A stretch of DNA of 6,357 nucleotides from Halanaerobiaceae bacterium (GCA_003554685.1 PWHA01000148.1:1-6357); one strand, 5' to 3'. Positions 1-5,175 are shown, numbered from the stretch's first letter. Program-made: numbers and translations. The notes: generated from the sequence alone by a model not told the origin.

Positions 1-539
1 ACCTTCTCTGGAGCCAGATAGAGCATCTCCGAGACCTCATACTCGCAGGCATGACCGTAGGTTTCTGATTCCACTTTGCTGTCAATAAAATCTTCAATAA
101 AGTCAGAGTGCTTAAAGGCAGCCAACCTGACCGGAAAGGCTTCTCTGATCTTCTCAATGGCGACTTTAATGGGGGCATCATTACCGCCGTGGGCATTGAA
201 TATAATGATTTTATCCAGCCCGTGCCGGTGCAGAGAACTGGCAATATCATAGAGCAGGGCGATAAAGGTATCGGGTGTCAGGCTGATGGTGCCGGGGAAA
301 TCCAGGTGGTGATGGGATACTCCGAAATTAACGGTGGGAGTTATTAGCACCCTGGGATAGAGCCTTTCGGCCAGCAGTCGGGCAAATTTCTCCGCCCGAT
401 CGCTGTCACAGCTTTCTGCCAGATGGGGACCATGCTGCTCGTGAGAACCAACCGGGATAATGGCCGCTTCCACTTCTTCCAGGGCAGTTTCAACTTCGGG
501 CCAGGACATCTCTTCCATCAGATAGCTTTGCTTTGTCAT
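1..539 (-). CDS. Creatininase-family metal-dependent amidohydrolase, partial (C-terminus outside window)
   Basis: Members are cytoplasmic binuclear-metal amidohydrolases acting on cyclic or linear amides (creatininase, FAPy deformylase ArfB, MftE and relatives). About 179 residues are present of a usual 240-260; the gene runs off the left edge. The signature PVGSHEQHGPHL gives likely metal ligands E34, H36 and D45. FGVSHHHLDFPGT lies at 72-84, NAHGGN at 115-120 and GHACEYEVSEM at 162-172. True creatininase has Glu two residues after the NGH histidine (HYEN). Here that position is Gly119, so it is probably not creatininase itself, and E166 of GHACE may serve as the ligand. The usual GHAGE motif reads GHACE, with Cys165. 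The start is ATG at 539, with AGGAGG (complement of 547-552) 7 nt upstream. It is divergent from the MBL hydrolase gene across 123 bp. Family call firm, substrate unknown. Confidence 0.9.
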   Translation of the reverse strand, partial: MTKQSYLMEEMSWPEVETALEEVEAAIIPVGSHEQHGPHLAESCDSDRAEKFARLLAERLYPRVLITPTVNFGVSHHHLDFPGTISLTPDTFIALLYDIASSLHRHGLDKIIIFNAHGGNDAPIKVAIEKIREAFPVRLAAFKHSDFIEDFIDSKVESETYGHACEYEVSEMLYLAPEK

Positions 540-608
540 GTTAGAACCTCCTGAGTGCTTTTTGATTACAGATTCTGCCTGTTTCATTTTTCTGTTCTCT
601 GTTTTCAA

Positions 609-618
609 TGTTATAATA
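609..618. promoter_or_regulatory. Overlapping divergent -10 elements between the creatininase-family and MBL genes
   Basis: On the plus strand TGTTATAAT (609-617) is a perfect extended -10 element (TG-N-TATAAT). It would start the MBL hydrolase transcript near 624; no good -35 is visible, as expected for an extended -10 promoter. On the minus strand TATTAT (complement of 613-618), preceded by TGC, is an extended -10 candidate for the creatininase-family gene. The two -10 boxes share five bases, so the two promoters would compete for RNA polymerase. This is a sequence reading only. Confidence 0.5.
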
Positions 619-644
619 GCAGTAATATTTTAGCAGTAATAATT
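617..644 (+). repeat. 14-bp tandem direct repeat in the MBL promoter/leader
   Basis: TAGCAGTAATATTT (617-630) is followed directly by TAGCAGTAATAATT (631-644), 13 of 14 bases identical. It abuts the plus-strand -10 box and would cover the start site and early leader. Each copy read on the minus strand contains TGCTA(A/T)(A/T)AT, so the duplication also doubles a minus-strand extended -10 (TGCTAAAAT and TGCTATTAT). It could be an operator or a duplicated promoter element. Confidence 0.55.
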
Positions 645-662
645 TTCGCGGGAGGAAAAGTG

Positions 663-1421
663 ATGGAGATTAAAATACTTAGCGATAATACCGTCTACAG
701 AGACGGGATCAGGGCTGAACATGGTCTCTCCTTCTGGCTGAAATATGACGGTCAGCAGTATGTTTTTGACACCGGTCAGGGGATGGTGATCACTCAAAAT
801 GCTGAGAGAATGGGCATTAACCTGGCCCAGATTGAGGGGGTGGTTATCAGCCATTCCCATGATGACCACCTTGGAGGTTTGGGTAAAATATTAGCTCTCA
901 ATCCTGCTGTCAAAGTTTACGGTCATCCCGCAATCAAAAAAACCTATCAGCAGAAGATGGAAGAAAAGAGAACTATGAAAAATCAAGTATCTGGAAGGCC
1001 AGCCAGAATTGAAAACTTTATCCCGGTAGAAAAACCACTAAAGATTACCGAGGGGCTCTGGCTAACGGGAACGCTGCCCGGTGAGAACAAGCATAAAGAA
1101 GCCCGGATTGAGAACTCCCTGGTCTGTGAAACCAGCAGAGGGCTGGTGGTGCTGGTCGGCTGCAGCCATGCCGGAATTATCAAGATTCTAAATCATATCA
1201 AATCTTTAAGTAATAAACCAGTACTGGCGGCAGCAGGTGGGTTTCATCTCTATAAAAAAGAAAAAGAGGAACTCAGAGAAGTCGGGCAGGATTTTGCTGC
1301 AACCGGGACAAGGATTATCTATCCCCTGCACTGCAGCGGTTTTACCGGCCGAAAATTTCTTCAGGAAAACTGCCGGGCAGAGATAAAGCTGGCAGCTGCC
1401 GGAGAGGATATTTTACTTTAG
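663..1421 (+). CDS. MBL-fold metallo-hydrolase, dihydropterin ribofuranosyl-aminobenzene-phosphate synthase type (COG1237)
   Basis: This 252-residue protein has a complete metallo-beta-lactamase fold of the COG1237 group. That group is often named after 7,8-dihydropterin-6-methyl-4-(ribofuranosyl)aminobenzene 5'-phosphate synthase, but most bacterial members have no proven substrate. Seen: FDTGQG at 35-40, the HxHxDH metal site as SHSHDDHLGGL (H64, H66, D68, H69), GCSHAG with H169, GGFH with H195, and PLHCSG with H223 near the C-terminus. ENSLVCET followed by VVLVGCSHAGI is typical of the group. It has no signal peptide, so it is cytoplasmic. The start is ATG at 663, with GGAGG (651-655) 7 nt upstream. 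GTG at 660 is possible, and the open frame back to 555 has no ribosome site. Its stop overlaps the convergent yjbQ stop by 4 bp. A pterin role is inferred only from the family name. Confidence 0.92.
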   Translation: MEIKILSDNTVYRDGIRAEHGLSFWLKYDGQQYVFDTGQGMVITQNAERMGINLAQIEGVVISHSHDDHLGGLGKILALNPAVKVYGHPAIKKTYQQKMEEKRTMKNQVSGRPARIENFIPVEKPLKITEGLWLTGTLPGENKHKEARIENSLVCETSRGLVVLVGCSHAGIIKILNHIKSLSNKPVLAAAGGFHLYKKEKEELREVGQDFAATGTRIIYPLHCSGFTGRKFLQENCRAEIKLAAAGEDILL

Positions 1422-1822
1422 CAGCTGAGCAGAGTTACCACTATTTCCCGCCTTTTGCGGGGGCCGTCGAATTCACAGAGAAATATGTTCTGCCAGGTGG
1501 AGAGGGCCAGTTCTCCATCCCTGATTGGTATTGTTTCTCCGGGACCGACCAGTCCGGATTTGAGATGGGAATCAGCATTGCCGTCAATTTTATCATGCTG
1601 CCAGACACCCCGGGGAATCAGGTCCTGAAGCAGATTAACTACATCATTCTGAACACTGTCATCCCAGCTTTCCTGGATCATGATGCCGGCAGTGGCTCCC
1701 CGGACATAAATGCTGGCCAGACCGTTCTCAATCCCGGCATTATTGACAATCTGCTCAATCTCAGCTGTGATATCCAGAAGCTCTTCTCTAGTTTTGGTGG
1801 GAAAGGTAATTATTTTCTGCAA
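1418..1822 (-). CDS. yjbQ: YjbQ / UPF0047 family protein (secondary thiamine-phosphate synthase family), TTG start
   Basis: This 134-residue protein is the normal length for UPF0047/YjbQ. The family is small and cytoplasmic, and has weak thiamine-phosphate synthase activity when overproduced; its true role is unsettled. Visible motifs: GATAGIMIQES (42-52), WQHDKIDGNADSHLKSGLVG (74-93, with H76 and H86), LSTWQNIFLCEFDGPRKRR (107-125). The family's HTSA motif is replaced by GATA, so the usual His is absent, and LGTWQ reads LSTWQ. I chose TTG at 1822 because AGGAGGG (complement of 1832-1838) sits 9 nt before it and the protein then begins at the family's usual place. The in-frame ATG at 1879 would add 19 residues, lacks a ribosome site and lies in a tandem repeat. 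It is probably transcribed from the promoter at 2089-2118 with a leader of about 260 nt. Confidence 0.88.
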   Translation of the reverse strand: MQKIITFPTKTREELLDITAEIEQIVNNAGIENGLASIYVRGATAGIMIQESWDDSVQNDVVNLLQDLIPRGVWQHDKIDGNADSHLKSGLVGPGETIPIRDGELALSTWQNIFLCEFDGPRKRREIVVTLLSC

Positions 1823-1838
1823 GTCTGTTTTCCCTCCT
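1820..1838 (-). promoter_or_regulatory. Ribosome binding site and TTG start of yjbQ
   Basis: The minus strand reads AGGAGGG (1838-1832), then 9 nt, then TTG (1822-1820). This is the only strong Shine-Dalgarno sequence near the 5' end of the gene, and it decides the start against the upstream in-frame ATG at 1879. Confidence 0.75.
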
Positions 1839-1851
1839 GATAATTTATTTG

Positions 1852-1975
1852 CCTTGAAAGTATGCAGTTTTATTTTCATCTATTGTTGTGAACCAAGGGG
1901 GCATGGCGGTTTACCTTGAAAATATGCAGCTTTATTTTCATCTATTGTTGTGCTCCGAAGGATCCTGGCGGTTTA
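1852..1975 (-). repeat. 62-bp tandem duplication in the yjbQ leader
   Basis: Unit 1852-1913 and unit 1914-1975 match at 53 of 62 bases with no gaps. The first 39 bases (plus-strand order) differ at two sites only; the other seven differences fall in the last 23. A weak third copy may begin at 1976 (11 of the first 16 bases). On the minus strand each unit carries AACAATAGATGAAAATAAA, so each has an ATG opening MKIKLH. The outer ATG (1941) opens a 21-codon frame that stops with TGA at 1878-1876, overlapping the inner ATG (1879) as ATGA. The inner frame is open into yjbQ. A GGAG lies 11 nt before the outer ATG. It could be a leader peptide, an RNA element or neutral duplication. Confidence 0.8.
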
Positions 1976-2011
1976 TCTTAAAAATATACCCAGTAGAATT
2001 TTAATACTTTA

Positions 2012-2033
2012 TTGTAACCTCATTGTAACCTCA
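2012..2033 (-). promoter_or_regulatory. 11-bp-period direct repeat (TGAGGTTACAA twice), putative operator
   Basis: The minus strand reads TGAGGTTACAA twice with no gap, two identical 11-bp units. Hexamers repeated every 11 bp (one helical turn) are typical of OmpR/PhoB-family response regulator sites, and TTACAA-N5-TTACAA resembles Firmicute Pho boxes. It lies about 50-70 nt inside the predicted yjbQ transcript. A related pair is at 2867-2888. The regulator is unknown and binding is inferred. Confidence 0.45.
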
Positions 2034-2067
2034 TAAATTCAGAGGGATTTACTTAAAGAAAAATCTC

Positions 2068-2083
2068 AAACATTAAAATGTTT
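2068..2083. promoter_or_regulatory. Inverted repeat over the predicted yjbQ transcription start
   Basis: AAACATT-AA-AATGTTT has perfect 7-bp arms around a 2-bp centre. It begins 5 bp downstream of the -10 box at 2089-2094 and so would cover +1, a usual place for a repressor dimer. AT-rich DNA gives such palindromes by chance fairly often, so the operator role is tentative. Confidence 0.4.
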
Positions 2084-2088
2084 AGTTG

Positions 2089-2118
2089 ATTATACCATGC
2101 CTGCAAAGGGATTATCAA
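2089..2118 (-). promoter_or_regulatory. Near-consensus sigma-A promoter for the yjbQ leader
   Basis: On the minus strand TTGATA (2118-2113, 5 of 6 to TTGACA) is followed by an 18-bp spacer and TATAAT (2094-2089, 6 of 6). A TG one base before the -10 makes it extended. Transcription would start near 2082 and run about 260 nt before the yjbQ TTG codon. It is the best promoter in the window. Confidence 0.7.
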
Positions 2119-2152
2119 TGAAGGGAGGCATTTTTCCTGCCAGGAGTTTCTG

Positions 2153-2193
2153 AGAAATAACAAAGGCCTCCTGAAGCTGAGATTCAGGAGACC
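2153..2193 (-). terminator. Rho-independent terminator after the secreted-protein gene
   Basis: The minus-strand RNA has an 11-bp stem including one G-U pair: GGUCUCCUGAA, a 7-nt loop, UUCAGGAGGCC. UUUGUUAUUUC follows. There is no T run in the plus direction, so it serves the minus strand. It ends the transcript of the gene at 2342-2809, just before the yjbQ promoter. Confidence 0.75.
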
Positions 2194-2225
2194 GGATTGC
2201 ACCAGCTATTAATCTGTAAGATAAA

Positions 2226-2256
2226 GATAATTTTCCGGTATAATCAGGAAATTATC
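2226..2256 (-). terminator. AT-rich hairpin between the secreted-protein gene and its main terminator
   Basis: Arms GATAATTTTCC (2226-2236) and GGAAATTATC (2247-2256) pair over 10 bp with one bulged base and a 10-nt loop. On the minus strand TTTATCTT follows. It is a weaker hairpin than the one at 2165-2193 and could be an auxiliary terminator or a 3'-end stabiliser. Confidence 0.35.
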
Positions 2257-2270
2257 CACCTTAATTTTTT

Positions 2271-2372
2271 CATAGCTCCCGCTAACATTATTTCAGAGTT
2301 TATTTTTACATAGACCCCTCTATCATTACTTCAGAGTTATCTTACATAGCTCCAGCTACCATTATTTCAGAT
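2271..2372 (-). repeat. Three tandem copies of the 3' end of the secreted-protein gene
   Basis: Copies start at 2271, 2309 and 2345, with spacings of 38 and 36 bp. Over the first 28 bases, 2271 matches 2345 at 25 positions and 2309 at 23. The copy at 2345 is the coding end of the gene (SEIMVAGAM). Read the same way on the minus strand, the others give SEVMIEGSM followed by a stop, and SEIMLAGAM with no stop directly after it. The 36-bp step keeps the frame, so one copy follows the stop codon in phase; the 38-bp step breaks it. This looks like local tandem duplication of the C-terminal codons. Confidence 0.75.
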
Positions 2373-2809
2373 TCCAGAGCATGCATGTGGCCATCTTCTA
2401 CCAGCAGTCTGGGATGCTCGGCAAACATCTCTAAAGCCCAGTCAGGAGCATCCAGTATCCAGACATTTAAATACTGGTCTGCCAGGGCAGCTGTCTTAAC
2501 AAGCAGGCTGCCCCTACCATGTTCATTGACGGTGAATCTATGGGTCTGCTGTTCCTCGCCCTCTCCGTAGCGAAACTCAAAAACTGCTCCGGCCATGGCT
2601 TCAGGCGGAGCGTTGGTTTCTATCTGGATATAAATTTCATCATTGTCCAGATAATGGATCAGAGCAAATCCTACAGTTGGGCAGTCCAGAACTGATATCA
2701 AATCAACTGCCATCGTACTTGTTACCAGCGCTTCCCCGGCAAATACTGCCCCGCTCATTAATCCCAGAATAATCAATAAAGCAACCGTCAGAAAAACTAA
2801 TTTTTTCAT
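2342..2809 (-). CDS. Small secreted acidic protein of unknown function
   Basis: I do not recognise a family. The 155-residue precursor has a clear Sec signal peptide: MKK, a hydrophobic core at about residues 4-18, and AVFA at 21-24 with probable cleavage before Gly25. The mature part of about 131 residues is acidic, with one Cys (in LDCPTVGF), a GEGEEQQTHRF stretch and WILDAPDWALEMF. It shows no lipobox, transmembrane anchor or known repeat, so it is probably released or loosely attached. The start is ATG at 2809, with GGAGG (complement of 2817-2821) 7 nt upstream. The signal peptide, ribosome site and downstream terminator argue for a real gene. It stands alone on the minus strand. Its last codons are copied twice downstream, and a TGAGGT direct repeat lies 58-79 bp upstream of the start. 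It might be a domain known only from structure-level searches. Confidence 0.8.
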   Translation of the reverse strand: MKKLVFLTVALLIILGLMSGAVFAGEALVTSTMAVDLISVLDCPTVGFALIHYLDNDEIYIQIETNAPPEAMAGAVFEFRYGEGEEQQTHRFTVNEHGRGSLLVKTAALADQYLNVWILDAPDWALEMFAEHPRLLVEDGHMHALESEIMVAGAM

Positions 2810-2866
2810 CTTTTACCCTCCAATCCTGATTTTTTGTTAATTAGAGTTACTGATAGACTCCTGCAG

Positions 2867-2888
2867 TTCACACCTCACTCAAACCTCA
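2867..2888 (-). promoter_or_regulatory. Second 11-bp-period direct repeat, putative operator of the secreted-protein gene
   Basis: The minus strand reads TGAGGTTTGAG then TGAGGTGTGAA, sharing TGAGGT at 11-bp spacing with the pair at 2012-2033. It lies 58-79 bp before the ATG at 2809, where an activator of the OmpR/PhoB type would sit. The candidate -10 downstream (TATCAG, 11 nt after the repeat) is poor, which would fit activator dependence but could also mean no promoter. Confidence 0.45.
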
Positions 2889-2949
2889 CAATGATATTAC
2901 CTGACTCTTTTTTACTGAATAATAGCTGGCACAGATATTTAAAGGCAAC

Positions 2950-2998
2950 TATTGGCTGGCAGATTAAAATTAATGCCAGTCAATATCAGGGCTTTTTT
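2950..2998 (+). terminator. Plus-strand intrinsic terminator with no plus-strand gene upstream
   Basis: Arms TATTGGCTGGCA (2950-2961) and TGCCAGTCAATA (2974-2985) form a 12-bp stem with one G-U pair on the plus strand and a 12-nt loop. TCAGGGC and then six T follow (2993-2998). On the minus strand the wobble becomes an A-C mismatch and the tail is poor, so plus is favoured. A second GCTGGCA at 2925-2931 could pair with the same right arm as an alternative. No plus-strand gene precedes it within the gap. Confidence 0.5.
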
Positions 2999-3254
2999 AT
3001 GGGATATTATTAGCAAAGATTGCTAAATAAATTTATATGTTTGAATTTTGCAATTTTTAAATGCAGCAATGCAGCGAACAGTAATTTATCCCCCGATATT
3101 TTATTGCCTGTTTTAATTATACCTTATATTATTTGGTAATGAGTCATTTTCTAGTTAGATTTGACTTATATTTCACTTTGATTGATTTTTCCTGGCCTGC
3201 TATTTGATATATTTACCTGCTTTTTATCATAAAATGCTGCCAGAATCGTTCAGC
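2999..3254. other. AT-rich intergenic stretch without a supported gene
   Basis: I see no credible coding frame. Small items are a 6-bp inverted repeat TTAGCA/TGCTAA (3010-3026), a doubled ATGCAGC near 3063-3077, and a minus-strand TATAAT (complement of 3116-3121) without a good -35. That box could start a transcript with a leader of about 300 nt toward the secreted-protein gene, but support is weak. Confidence 0.4.
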
Positions 3255-3306
3255 CCAAAAATCGGAGGTGCCGGATACCTCAAAAAAATCAGGATACCCG
3301 GCACCT
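3254..3306 (-). terminator. Strong hairpin terminator after pepF
   Basis: AGGTGCCGG (3266-3274) and CCGGCACCT (3298-3306) form a perfect 9-bp GC-rich stem. On the minus strand it extends through a G-U pair and two more pairs, then past one bulged base to two further pairs. On the minus strand CCGATTTTTGG follows. The loop holds seven T, and a nested 5-bp stem (TCAGG/CCTGA) would place that T run directly after it, giving a second terminator form. In the plus direction six T follow at 3313-3318, so it may work both ways. Confidence 0.75.
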
Positions 3307-3348
3307 GAATGGTTTTTTCAATTAATATCTGATAATACCTGAGAAGCT

Positions 3349-5160
3349 TTAAGACTGGATTTCTGCTGTCAATTTCTCAATTTTATCTATGGATTCTCCC
3401 ACAAAGGCAATGGCATCCCTGAGAGGCTTTTCAGTAGTGATATCAACCCCGGCCATTTCAGCCAGCTCAACAGGCTTTTTGCTGCCTCCAGCCTTTAAAA
3501 CGGCCAGCCAGTCCTCTACCGCAGGTTCTCCCTCTTCTCTGATTCGCTGATTGACCGCTGTAGCCACGGTCAGTCCGGCGCTGTAAGTGTAGGGATAGAG
3601 CCCCATATAATAATGGGGCTGGCGCATCCAGGTTAATTCAGCTTCTTCATTTATAGTAACCTCATCTCCCCAGAAATCTTCCAGCACCTGCTTTTTCAGC
3701 TGATTCAGCTTTCGGGCATGAACATTTTCTCCTTGATCGATTAACTGATAGACTTCCCGCTGATAGGCCGCCTCCAGCAGATGGGTGACAAAATTGTGAT
3801 AATAGGTATTCCCCACCATGGTGGCCAGAGCCCAGCGCTGAAAGCGGGGGTCATCCTGCTGCTCAACCAGGTAATTGGTGAGAAAGAGTTCATTAATGGT
3901 CGAAGGAGCCTCCACAAAATAGGTCGAAGGCCGGTCCTCGAAAGAGCTGTTGTGCTGCTGGGAGAGGATAAAGTGACCGGCATGCCCCAGTTCATGGGCC
4001 AGGGTGTAAACCTGACTCATCAGCCCGGTCCAGGAAAGCAGAATATAGGAATGAATACCGTAGGGGGTGGAACAAAATCCCCCGGTGGATTTGCCCTTAT
4101 TCTGGGCAAAATCAACCCAGCGCTCCTCGTAGGAACTCATAACCAGGTCAAGATATTCCTCGCCGAGAATTGAGAGGGCCCCTGCTATATATTCCTTAGA
4201 TTCTGCAATCGAGACCTCCGGCTCAAACTCCGGATCCAGGGGAACTTTCAGGTCGGCATAGGTCATCTCCTCCAGACCGTAAGCCTGCTGCTGCAGCCGA
4301 GCGTATTTCCGCATGTGAGGAGCAAGCTCATTCATGATCAGATCAATCTGACGGTCATAGAGCTCACGTTCAACCTTCTGATCAAAGAGCAGATAGGAGA
4401 AAATATTATCATGATTCCTGAGACCGGTCATTATCTTCTCCTTCTGGACCTGGGTGCTATAGGTGGTGGCCATGGTGTGCTGATAGTCTGCTAGGCTCCT
4501 GGAAAATTCAGCAAAGGCCTTTCTTCTCACCTCTGTATCAGACTCCAGCTGGTATTCATTCTCAAAGAGCACAAAGCTCAGGGGATAGTCTTCTCCATCA
4601 ACCTGAAAACTATCAAAGTCCAGATCGGCCAGCTTGGATTTGTTGTAAATTGTCCGGGGAGCATCCAGCACCGGGGAAAGGGCTGAGAGGGTCTTTTCAA
4701 CCTCGGGCTCAAGTTTATGCTTTTTGCTTCTCTTGAGATCCTGAAGATAGACCTGATAATCTTCAGTTGCTTCAGCAGCCCGGTCAATAATTTCATCATC
4801 CAGTTCCTTGATTTCACTTTCAATAAAGGATGTTCTGCTTAAAATATCGGAAAATAACATCCTCATCTTCATCAACCGCTCCTGATTTTCAGGGTTGGTT
4901 TCGTCAACCGAAGAAGCCAGATAAGCATAACTATAAGCATGAATACAGTTGATCATGAGTTCCTCATAATCAGCCAGACAGTCCAGAACAGTTTCGGGGT
5001 CGGTCAGCCTCTCCCGGTACTGATTTACCAGCTCCTCTGTTAGATCTTTAACCTCTGTGACAGTTTCCTGATATTCGCTTTCATCCTGAAAAATCCTGGT
5101 CAAATCCCATTTTAAGGACTCCTGAATTTCTTCCCGGCTTTTCATCTTTTTTTTTGGCAA
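3349..5160 (-). CDS. pepF: Oligoendopeptidase F, M3 family zinc metallopeptidase
   Basis: This cytoplasmic zinc endopeptidase cleaves short peptides in peptide turnover. The 603 residues match the usual length of about 600. The catalytic site is TLAHELGHAGHF, with H389, E390 and H393. The third zinc ligand is expected to be E417 in FVEAPSTINELF, 28 residues after the first His, as in thimet-type M3 enzymes. HYYMGLYPYTYSAGL near the C-terminus matches the substrate-binding Tyr region. The N-terminal half is helical and charged as in PepF, and there is no signal peptide. I accept TTG at 5160 because AGGAGG lies 7 nt upstream. The next ATG (codon 6, at 5145) is too far from that site. Codons 3-5 contain a run of nine A, a possible slippage site. 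LysE lies 122 bp upstream on the same strand, and a strong hairpin follows the gene. Confidence 0.96.
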   Translation of the reverse strand: MPKKKMKSREEIQESLKWDLTRIFQDESEYQETVTEVKDLTEELVNQYRERLTDPETVLDCLADYEELMINCIHAYSYAYLASSVDETNPENQERLMKMRMLFSDILSRTSFIESEIKELDDEIIDRAAEATEDYQVYLQDLKRSKKHKLEPEVEKTLSALSPVLDAPRTIYNKSKLADLDFDSFQVDGEDYPLSFVLFENEYQLESDTEVRRKAFAEFSRSLADYQHTMATTYSTQVQKEKIMTGLRNHDNIFSYLLFDQKVERELYDRQIDLIMNELAPHMRKYARLQQQAYGLEEMTYADLKVPLDPEFEPEVSIAESKEYIAGALSILGEEYLDLVMSSYEERWVDFAQNKGKSTGGFCSTPYGIHSYILLSWTGLMSQVYTLAHELGHAGHFILSQQHNSSFEDRPSTYFVEAPSTINELFLTNYLVEQQDDPRFQRWALATMVGNTYYHNFVTHLLEAAYQREVYQLIDQGENVHARKLNQLKKQVLEDFWGDEVTINEEAELTWMRQPHYYMGLYPYTYSAGLTVATAVNQRIREEGEPAVEDWLAVLKAGGSKKPVELAEMAGVDITTEKPLRDAIAFVGESIDKIEKLTAEIQS

Positions 5161-5175
5161 AATTATCCCTCCTGA
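5143..5175 (-). promoter_or_regulatory. TTG start, ribosome site and A9 run at the 5' end of pepF
   Basis: The minus strand reads AGGAGG, 7 nt, TTG CCA, then nine A, then G and ATG (codon 6). The spacing fits TTG at 5160 and not the ATG at 5145. The homopolymer run lies only two codons after the start, so polymerase slippage there would shift the frame at once. Confidence 0.65.

Noticed and set aside
555..662. Upstream in-frame extension of the COG1237 hydrolase from ATG at 555
   Set aside because: It has no ribosome site, runs through the promoter region, and the added residues are not family-like; ATG at 663 has GGAGG at ideal spacing.
1391..1400. 10-bp palindrome GGCAGCTGCC at the end of the COG1237 gene as a terminator
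   Set aside because: It is inside coding sequence, has no loop of useful size, and no T run directly follows it.
663..1421. A true beta-lactamase
   Set aside because: It has the fold motifs but no signal peptide, and the GCSHAG and PLHCSG context is that of COG1237 cytoplasmic hydrolases, not antibiotic-resistance enzymes.
1823..1879. Longer YjbQ starting at ATG 1879
   Set aside because: It adds 19 residues not typical of the family, lies in a tandem repeat and has no Shine-Dalgarno sequence; kept only as a hypothesis in the leader finding.
1852..1975. CRISPR or mobile-element repeat
   Set aside because: There are only two good copies, directly abutting with no spacers, no terminal inverted repeats and no cas or transposase gene nearby.
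2891..3013. 40-codon plus-strand frame
   Set aside because: It has no ribosome site and AT-rich composition, and it is crossed by the terminator hairpin; probably chance.
3010..3026. Inverted repeat TTAGCA/TGCTAA as an operator or terminator
   Set aside because: It is only 6 bp in AT-rich DNA, with no T run and no promoter beside it.
3781..4173. Plus-strand open frame antisense to pepF
   Set aside because: It is a shadow of the catalytic region of pepF; its composition follows the opposite strand.
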